Shown here: positions 46,975 through 64,000 of the stretch, piece after piece
Position numbering within the stretch: the first letter of the stretch is position 1
Layout: the number at the start of each line of letters is the position of its first letter
Assembly (NCBI RefSeq): GCF_022557175.1
Contig: NZ_CP092915.1
Location: 3,100,001-3,164,000 of the forward strand
Direction: 5' to 3'
Length of the DNA stretch: 64,000 nucleotides
DNA from: Mycolicibacterium sp. YH-1
GTDB taxonomy: Bacteria; Actinomycetota; Actinomycetes; Mycobacteriales; Mycobacteriaceae
Notes under the pieces: generated by a model
What the model saw: the letters and a program-made list of their open reading frames with translations, nothing else
Told to the model about the DNA's origin: nothing
Database searches by the model: none
Position numbers and translations under genes: made by a program

Positions 46975-48558
46975 TTAGGTGAACTCGTCGGCGGACGCCT
47001 CGATCCAGTCCGAGCGCCACGCCTCGGGCGGATCGTCGAGCAACTCGCCCGGCATCAGCCACTCGTAGATCTCGGCGTAGGTCCGCGTGCGCTGGCCCTC
47101 GATGCGGCGGTTCAACATCGCCGGGGACAGTTCGTGAAAACCGGCCAGTCCCATCGATGCCACGATCTGCGCGGCGCTGGCGACAGTGGCCTGCTGGTAG
47201 TTGAATGCCCGGGTGCTCTTGTCCGGCACGTCGAGGGCCCGGGCACGGGCTGGATCCTGGGTGGCGACGCCGGTGGGACAGTGGTTGGTGTTGCACTTCA
47301 GCGCCTGGATGCAGCCGACGGCGAACATCATCGCCCGCGCTGACATCGTGAAGTCCGCACCCTGGCAGATGCGGCTGACGATGTCGACGCCGCTGGCCAC
47401 CTTGCCCGACGCGCCGACCCGGATACGGTCGCGGAGTCCGGTGCCGACCAGACAGTTGTGCACCAGCATCAGGCCCTCGGTCAGTGGCATGCCGACGTGG
47501 TCCTCGAACTCCTGCGGCGCGGCGCCGGTACCGCCCTCGCCGCCATCGACGATCACGAAGTCGGGGGCGATGCCGGTCGCGATGATCGCCTTGCAGATCG
47601 ACAAGAACTCGGTGCGGGCGCCGACGCACAGTTTGAACCCGATCGGCTTGCCGCCCGACAGTCGGCGCAGCGTCGCGATGAACGCGACGAACTCGGTCGG
47701 CGTGCTGAACGCGCTGTGCGAAGGCGGGGACACCACCGTCCTGCCCACCGGCACGCCGCGGGTGGCCGCGATCTCGGGACTGACCTTGGCGCCCGGCAGC
47801 ACGCCCCCGAGGCCGGGTTTGGCGCCCTGGGACAGCTTGATTGACACCGCCTTCACCGACGGCAGCCGAGCTTTCTCGGCGAATGTGGCGGCGTCGAAGC
47901 GCCCGTCGGCATCGCGGCAGCCGAAGTAGCCCGAGCCGATCTCCCAGATGAGGTCGGCGCCGCCGCGCAGGTGGTAGGGGCTGATGCCACCCTCGCCGGT
48001 GTCGTGGGCGAAACCGCCCCGTGCGGCGCCGCCGCTGAGGGCCTCGATCGCCTGGGCCGACAAGGCGCCGAAGCTCATCGCCGAAACGTTGAGCAGCGCA
48101 ATGTCGTACGGCGCCGCGCAGTCGGGGCCGCCGAGCCGCACCCTGGGCTGCAGGTCCTTGGCCAAGGACGCCCGGATGGAATGCCGAAGGAACTCGTAGC
48201 CGACTGCGTTGACGTCGCGTTCGGTGCCGAATGGCTCGTCGCCCTTGGTGGCCTTCGCCCGCTCGTAGACCAGGTCGCGGGTCTCCCGGTCGAACGGGGC
48301 TGCCTCGGTGTTGGATTCGATGAAGTACTGGCGGATCTCGGGGCGGATCAACTCCATCACGAAGCGGACGTGACCCAGGATCGGATACACACGCAGGATG
48401 GTGTGCCGGGTCTGGATCAGATCCCACGTCCCGAGCGCGGCCAGCCCCGCGAGCACTGTGGCCGGAACCATCCACCAACTGGAAACGGCGAGGGCGGCGA
48501 ACACCGCCAGCGCGGATACACCCCACACACCTGCGACGATCAAAGGCCGCGTGATCAC
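46975..48558 (-). CDS. FMN-binding glutamate-synthase-family protein, membrane-anchored
   Basis: 527 residues. Two transmembrane helices at the N-terminus (about 5-40) are followed by a glutamate-synthase central/FMN domain: SAMSFGALSAQA, the GGIS segment, KLSQGAKPG, VIVDGGEGGTGAAPQEF and the cysteine cluster CNTNHCPTGVATQ that resembles the 3Fe-4S region of GltB. It lacks the amidotransferase domain, so it is not a full GltB. Members are FMN enzymes of unknown substrate. Start GTG 48558; divergent from pheS. Confidence 0.88.
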   Translation of the reverse strand: MITRPLIVAGVWGVSALAVFAALAVSSWWMVPATVLAGLAALGTWDLIQTRHTILRVYPILGHVRFVMELIRPEIRQYFIESNTEAAPFDRETRDLVYERAKATKGDEPFGTERDVNAVGYEFLRHSIRASLAKDLQPRVRLGGPDCAAPYDIALLNVSAMSFGALSAQAIEALSGGAARGGFAHDTGEGGISPYHLRGGADLIWEIGSGYFGCRDADGRFDAATFAEKARLPSVKAVSIKLSQGAKPGLGGVLPGAKVSPEIAATRGVPVGRTVVSPPSHSAFSTPTEFVAFIATLRRLSGGKPIGFKLCVGARTEFLSICKAIIATGIAPDFVIVDGGEGGTGAAPQEFEDHVGMPLTEGLMLVHNCLVGTGLRDRIRVGASGKVASGVDIVSRICQGADFTMSARAMMFAVGCIQALKCNTNHCPTGVATQDPARARALDVPDKSTRAFNYQQATVASAAQIVASMGLAGFHELSPAMLNRRIEGQRTRTYAEIYEWLMPGELLDDPPEAWRSDWIEASADEFT

Positions 48559-48571
48559 CGCGTGAGGGTAG

Positions 48572-54468
<5,897 letters not shown>

Positions 54469-54472
<4 letters not shown>

Positions 54473-55352
54473 GCAGCCCGACCGAGACGATTCCCACCGC
54501 GACCAAGGCCGCCGTCTTCGCCGAGGCGCTGCCCTGGCTGAAGCAGCTGAACGGCAAGATCGTCGTGGTCAAGTACGGCGGCAACGCCATGACCGACGAC
54601 GTCCTCAAGACCGCATTCGCCGCCGATATGGCATTCCTGCGCAACTGCGGTATCCATCCCGTCGTCGTGCACGGCGGCGGCCCGCAGATCAGCGCGATGC
54701 TGAAGCGACTCGGCCTGGAGGGCGAGTTCAAGGGCGGATTCCGGGTCACCACCCCCGAGGTGCTCGACGTCGCGCGGATGGTGCTGTTCGGCCAGGTCGG
54801 TCGTGAACTGGTCGGCCTCATCAACGCCCACGGCCCATACGCGGTGGGCATCACCGGCGAGGACGCCCATCTGTTCACCGCCATCCGCCGCAGCGTCATG
54901 GTCGACGGCGTGGCGACCGATATCGGCCTGGTCGGCGACGTCGAGAGGGTCGACACCTCGGCGGTGCTCGATCTGATCAAGGCCGGACGCATCCCCGTCG
55001 TCTCGACCATCGCCCCCGATACCGACGGTGTGGTGCACAACATCAATGCCGACACGGCTGCCGCGGCGCTGGCCGAGGCTCTCGGCGCGGAGAAGCTGCT
55101 GATGCTGACCGACGTTGAGGGGCTCTACACCCGCTGGCCCGACCGTGATTCGCTGGTCAGCGAGATCGACGTGGCGGCGCTGACCGGGCTGCTGCCGACA
55201 CTCGAGTCCGGCATGGTGCCCAAGATTGAGGCGTGCCTGCGTGCGGTGGGCGGCGGCGTCCCGAGCGCCCACGTCATCGACGGTCGCGTCGAGCACTGCG
55301 TGCTGGTCGAACTCCTCACCGATGAGGGTTCCGGAACAAAGGTGGTGCCCAG

Positions 55353-55356
<4 letters not shown>
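54469..55356 (+). CDS. argB: N-acetylglutamate kinase
   Basis: 295 residues of the amino-acid-kinase fold. The ATP-binding KYGGNAM, substrate-binding VHGGGPQI and the C-terminal [10 protein letters not shown] are present. It phosphorylates N-acetylglutamate and is the usual feedback-controlled step. The helix before KYGG that forms the hexameric arginine-sensitive interface is present ([10 protein letters not shown]). Overlaps argJ and argD by four bases each. Confidence 0.98.
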
Positions 55357-57496
<2,140 letters not shown>

Positions 57497-57503
57497 GCGC
57501 ACC

Positions 57504-57980
57504 GTGACCGCCTCGACCAGGGCGGGCAGGCAGGCGCGCATCGTGACGCTCCTCTCGTCCAATCCCGTGCGCAGTCAGAGCGAACTCGCGACGATGCTCG
57601 CCGAGGAGGGCATCGACGTCACCCAGGCGACGCTGTCGCGTGACCTGGAGGAGCTCGGCGCGGTGAAACTGCGTGGCGCCGACGGCGGGACCGGCGTGTA
57701 CATCGTGCCGGAGGACGGCAGCCCGGTGCGTGGCGTGTCCGGTGGCACCGACCGCATGGCACGCCTGCTCAATGAGCTTCTGGTGTCCACTGACGCCAGC
57801 GGCAATCTGGCGGTACTGCGCACCCCACCGGGTGCGGCGCACTATCTGGCCAGCGCGATCGATCGCGCTTCCCTGCCCCACGTCGTCGGCACCATCGCCG
57901 GTGATGACACCATTCTCGTGGTCGCCCGCGAGCCGATGACCGGCGCGGAACTCGCCGGCATGTTCGAAAACGTTCAGTAG
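57504..57980 (+). CDS. argR: Arginine repressor
   Basis: 158 residues from GTG 57504, seven bases after the argF stop codon. The winged helix-turn-helix reads [22 protein letters not shown], the C-terminal hexamer and arginine-binding domain carries [12 protein letters not shown]. With arginine bound it represses the operon through the ARG boxes at 52202-52225 and is itself an operon member, so it is autorepressed. The longer frame to 57393 overlaps argF and is rejected. Confidence 0.97.
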   Translation: MTASTRAGRQARIVTLLSSNPVRSQSELATMLAEEGIDVTQATLSRDLEELGAVKLRGADGGTGVYIVPEDGSPVRGVSGGTDRMARLLNELLVSTDASGNLAVLRTPPGAAHYLASAIDRASLPHVVGTIAGDDTILVVAREPMTGAELAGMFENVQ

Positions 57981-58002
57981 TTCACTCAGAAGGAGATTGG
58001 CC

Positions 58003-59217
58003 ATGTCACAAACGTCGGGGTCCGAACGCGTCATCCTGGCGTATTCCGGCGGTCTGGACACCTCGGTCGCGATCAGTTGGATCGGGAAGGAGACCGGCCG
58101 CGAGGTGGTCGCCGTCGCCATCGACCTGGGGCAGGGCGGTGAGGACATGGAGGTCATCCGGCAGCGCGCCATCGATTGCGGTGCCGTCGAGGCCGTCGTC
58201 ATCGACGCCCGCGACGAGTTCGCCGACGAGTACTGCCTTCCCACCATCAAGAGCAACGCGCTCTACATGGACCGCTACCCGCTGGTGTCCGCGATCAGCC
58301 GTCCGCTGATCGTCAAGCACCTGGTGGCCGCGGCGCGCGAGCACAACGGCGGCATCGTCGCCCACGGCTGCACCGGCAAGGGTAACGACCAGGTGCGCTT
58401 CGAGGTCGGATTCGCCACGCTCGCACCCGATCTCGAGGTGCTCGCACCCGTGCGTGACTACGCGTGGACGCGCGAGAAGGCGATCGCGTTCGCCGAGCAG
58501 AACGAGATCCCGATCAACGTCACGAAGCGGTCGCCGTTCTCGATCGACCAGAACGTGTGGGGCCGCGCGGTGGAGACCGGGTTCCTCGAACACCTCTGGA
58601 ACGCACCGACAAAGGACGTGTACGACTACACCGAGGACCCCACGGTCAACTGGAGTTCACCGGACGAGGTCATCATCGGCTTCGCCAAGGGCGTGCCGGT
58701 GTCGATCGACGGCAGGCCGGTCTCGGTGCTCGAGGCGATCGTCGAGCTGAATCAGCGTGCGGGCGCTCAGGGTGTCGGCCGGCTCGACGTCGTCGAGGAT
58801 CGGTTGGTCGGCATCAAGAGCCGCGAGATCTACGAGGCGCCGGGCGCGATGGTGCTCATCGCCGCGCACACCGAGCTCGAGCACGTGACACTCGAGCGCG
58901 AACTGGGCCGGTTCAAGCGCAACACCGACCAGAAGTGGGGCGAGCTGGTCTACGACGGCCTCTGGTACTCGCCGCTGAAGAGCGCGCTCGAGACGTTCGT
59001 CGACCACACCCAGGAGCACGTCACCGGTGAGATCCGACTGGTGCTGCACGGTGGCCACATCGCGGTCAACGGCCGGCGCAGCAGTGAGTCGCTGTACGAC
59101 TTCAACCTCGCCACCTACGACGAGGGCGACACCTACGACCAGTCCAGTGCCAAGGGCTTCGTCCACATCCACGGCCTGAGCAGCAAGATCGCAGCCCGCC
59201 GGGACCTCGGCCTCTAA
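58003..59217 (+). CDS. argG: Argininosuccinate synthase
   Basis: 404 residues from ATG 58003, preceded by AAGGAG (57989-57994) at eight bases; an in-frame TTG at 57997 is less likely. ATP-binding AYSGGLDTS at the N-terminus, VRFEVGFA and the [11 protein letters not shown] region. Joins citrulline and aspartate using ATP. It has its own Shine-Dalgarno sequence, unlike most upstream genes, which are coupled by overlap. Confidence 0.98.
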   Translation: MSQTSGSERVILAYSGGLDTSVAISWIGKETGREVVAVAIDLGQGGEDMEVIRQRAIDCGAVEAVVIDARDEFADEYCLPTIKSNALYMDRYPLVSAISRPLIVKHLVAAAREHNGGIVAHGCTGKGNDQVRFEVGFATLAPDLEVLAPVRDYAWTREKAIAFAEQNEIPINVTKRSPFSIDQNVWGRAVETGFLEHLWNAPTKDVYDYTEDPTVNWSSPDEVIIGFAKGVPVSIDGRPVSVLEAIVELNQRAGAQGVGRLDVVEDRLVGIKSREIYEAPGAMVLIAAHTELEHVTLERELGRFKRNTDQKWGELVYDGLWYSPLKSALETFVDHTQEHVTGEIRLVLHGGHIAVNGRRSSESLYDFNLATYDEGDTYDQSSAKGFVHIHGLSSKIAARRDLGL

Positions 59218-62450
<3,233 letters not shown>

Positions 62451-62574
62451 TAGGAGCCGATCATATGTGGCTCGGCACGCGCGGCCATCGGCGCGATCCC
62501 CGCGGGCCAGAAGTTCGCTGTGCCATGATGACGTCGGCAAACTGCGGGTCGGGGAGCGCGAGAGGGGTGCACAG

Positions 62575-64000
62575 GTGGTCGACCTTTCGGCATTCACCAG
62601 GCCGGTCGGGCGGTTGATGGCAACCGCGCAGAACGGGCTGGAGGTGCTCCGCTACGGCGGCCTGGAGACGGGCGCGGTCCCGTCGCCCTTCCAGATCATC
62701 GAGAGCGTCCCCATGTACCGGCTTCGGCGGTACTTCCCGCCCGATTCCCGCCCGGGTGCCAAGCCGGCAGGCCCGCCGGTGCTCATGGTGCACCCGATGA
62801 TGATGTCGGCCGACATGTGGGACGTGACGCGTGATGAGGGTGCCGTCGGCATCCTGCACGCCGCCGGCGTCGACCCGTGGGTCATCGACTTCGGCTCGCC
62901 CGATCAGGTCGAGGGCGGCATGCAGCGCAACCTCGCCGACCACGTCGTCGCGCTGAGCGAGGCCATCGACACCGTCCGCACTGTCACCGACCGCGACGTC
63001 CACCTCGCCGGGTACTCGCAGGGCGGGATGTTCGCCTACCAGACGGCCGCGTATCGGCGGTCGAAGGACCTGGCCAGCATCGTCGCGTTCGGCTCGCCGG
63101 TCGACACCCTGGCGGCGTTGCCCCTCAACCTGCCCGCCAGCCTCGCCGCGGGCGCGGCGGACTTCATGGCCGACCACGTCTTCAGTCGCATCGACATCCC
63201 AGGCTGGCTGGCCCGCACGGGATTCCAGATGCTCGACCCGATCAAGACCGCGCAGGCGCGCATCGACTTCGTGCGCCAACTGCACGACCGCGAGGCGCTG
63301 CTCTCCCGTGAGCAACAGCGCCGGTTCCTGTCCAACGACGGCTGGATCGCCTGGTCCGGTCCCGCGATCGCGGAGCTGCTCAAGCAGTTCATCGCGCACA
63401 ACCGGATGATGAGCGGCGGCTTCTCGATCCGTGGTGATCTGGTCACGCTGTCCGACATCGACTGCCCGGTGCTCGCGGTGGTCGGTGAGGTCGATGACAT
63501 CGGTCAGCCGGCGTCGGTGCGCGGTATCAAGCGCGCCGCCCCGCAGGCCGACGTCTACGAATACCTGATCCGCGCAGGACATTTCGGTCTGGTGGTCGGC
63601 GGCAAGGCCGCCACCCAGACCTGGCCGACGGTGGCGTCCTGGGTGAAGTGGATATCGGGCGAGGGCGATATGCCCGATCAGGTCGTGCCGATGTCGCTGC
63701 AGCCGGCCGAGACAAACGAGAGTGGTGTGCAGCTGACGTCGCGCGTCGCGCACGTGGGTGCGGCCGCCACCGAGATGACGTTCAGTCTGGCCCGCACCGC
63801 GGCCGACGCATTTGTCGCGGCCAACAAGTCGGCACGCGCACTCGTCGTCGAGACGGCCAGGACGCTGCCGCGACTGGCCCGGCTCGGTCAGATCAACGAC
63901 CACACCCGGATCTCGCTCGGCCGCATCATGAACGAGCAGAGCAGCGCCACACCGAACGGTGAGTTCCTGCTGTTCGACGGCCGCGTGCACACCTACGAGG
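62575..64000 (+). CDS. Lipase/acyl-CoA synthetase fusion, Rv1683-like (3' end beyond window)
   Basis: 475 residues visible from GTG 62575, open to the window end. The first 370 residues are an alpha/beta-hydrolase of the PHA-synthase-like type: GYSQGG nucleophile motif, VVGEVDDIG with the likely acid, and AGHFGL with the likely His. After a linker, FLLFDGRVHTYE is the start of an AMP-forming acyl-CoA synthetase (FadD-type) domain. Known homologue Rv1683 (about 1000 aa) is described as a bifunctional lipase/long-chain acyl-CoA synthase acting on triacylglycerol. The 124-bp gap before it also holds the ABC-F promoter. Confidence 0.9.
   Translation, partial: MVDLSAFTRPVGRLMATAQNGLEVLRYGGLETGAVPSPFQIIESVPMYRLRRYFPPDSRPGAKPAGPPVLMVHPMMMSADMWDVTRDEGAVGILHAAGVDPWVIDFGSPDQVEGGMQRNLADHVVALSEAIDTVRTVTDRDVHLAGYSQGGMFAYQTAAYRRSKDLASIVAFGSPVDTLAALPLNLPASLAAGAADFMADHVFSRIDIPGWLARTGFQMLDPIKTAQARIDFVRQLHDREALLSREQQRRFLSNDGWIAWSGPAIAELLKQFIAHNRMMSGGFSIRGDLVTLSDIDCPVLAVVGEVDDIGQPASVRGIKRAAPQADVYEYLIRAGHFGLVVGGKAATQTWPTVASWVKWISGEGDMPDQVVPMSLQPAETNESGVQLTSRVAHVGAAATEMTFSLARTAADAFVAANKSARALVVETARTLPRLARLGQINDHTRISLGRIMNEQSSATPNGEFLLFDGRVHTYE

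Noticed and set aside
46946..48526. Long minus-strand open frame of 526 codons
   Set aside because: Another frame of the glutamate-synthase-like gene; Arg-rich and without domain features.
62461..63990. Long minus-strand open frame of 509 codons
   Set aside because: Antisense to the Rv1683-like gene, which has clear hydrolase and AMP-ligase motifs.

Overview
The window is high-GC chromosomal DNA from a mycobacterium, most likely an environmental, fast-growing Mycolicibacterium. The evidence is gene order, protein sequence and promoter style. Compared from memory with M. tuberculosis Rv1630-Rv1659, the backbone is the same: rpsA, coaE, a DUF402 gene, uvrB, an MFS pump, a universal stress protein, a metallo-beta-lactamase-fold gene, uvrA, an Rv1639c-like esterase, lysX, infC-rpmI-rplT-tsnR, an MpaB-family gene, an adenylate cyclase, pheST and argCJBDFRGH. 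The M. tuberculosis PE/PPE and pks genes are absent. LpqH-, LysX- and Rv1683-type proteins also point to Mycobacteriaceae.

Layout. 1-10 kb: a PrsW-like protease (cut by the window start), rpsA, an apparently Zur-controlled AztD-like zinc chaperone, coaE fused to a GrpB domain, two small genes, uvrB and a drug-efflux pump. 10-16 kb is accessory: a decayed mgtC, a tRNA-Cys, a TetR/P450 pair, secreted proteins, a frameshifted SRPBCC gene and a SulP transporter. 16-21.6 kb: thioesterase, universal stress protein, MBL hydrolase, uvrA. 21.6-31.6 kb is a block not present at this position in M. tuberculosis as I remember it: an HTH_42 (AlkZ/YcaQ-superfamily) protein, a LuxR regulator with a perfect CRP-type site, an LpqH-like lipoprotein, and a TPR-like/CHAT-protease cluster with three proteins of unknown function. 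31.6-41.5 kb: esterase, lysX, DUF1844, the infC ribosomal operon, tsnR, an acyl-CoA dehydrogenase and an MpaB oxygenase. 41.6-48.6 kb: DUF3297, a TetR/FAD-oxidoreductase divergon with operator palindromes, adenylate cyclase, a frameshifted DUF222-HNH gene and a glutamate-synthase-like protein. 48.6-64 kb: pheST, the eight-gene arginine operon with tandem ARG boxes, an ABC-F protein, and the start of a lipase/acyl-CoA synthetase fusion that runs off the window.

Regulation is unusually readable. uvrB and uvrA each carry a copy of the mycobacterial RecA-independent (PafBC-type) DNA-damage promoter, TTGTCRGTG-N8-TAnnnT. The efflux pump has a promoter with SoxR/MerR-type spacing and dyad. infC starts with an AUC codon behind a hairpin that can bury its Shine-Dalgarno sequence. 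Many genes have a TAnnnT box 6-8 nt before the start codon and no Shine-Dalgarno sequence, as expected for leaderless mRNAs. The best candidate for an undescribed system is the CHAT-protease cluster at 25.3-31.6 kb.
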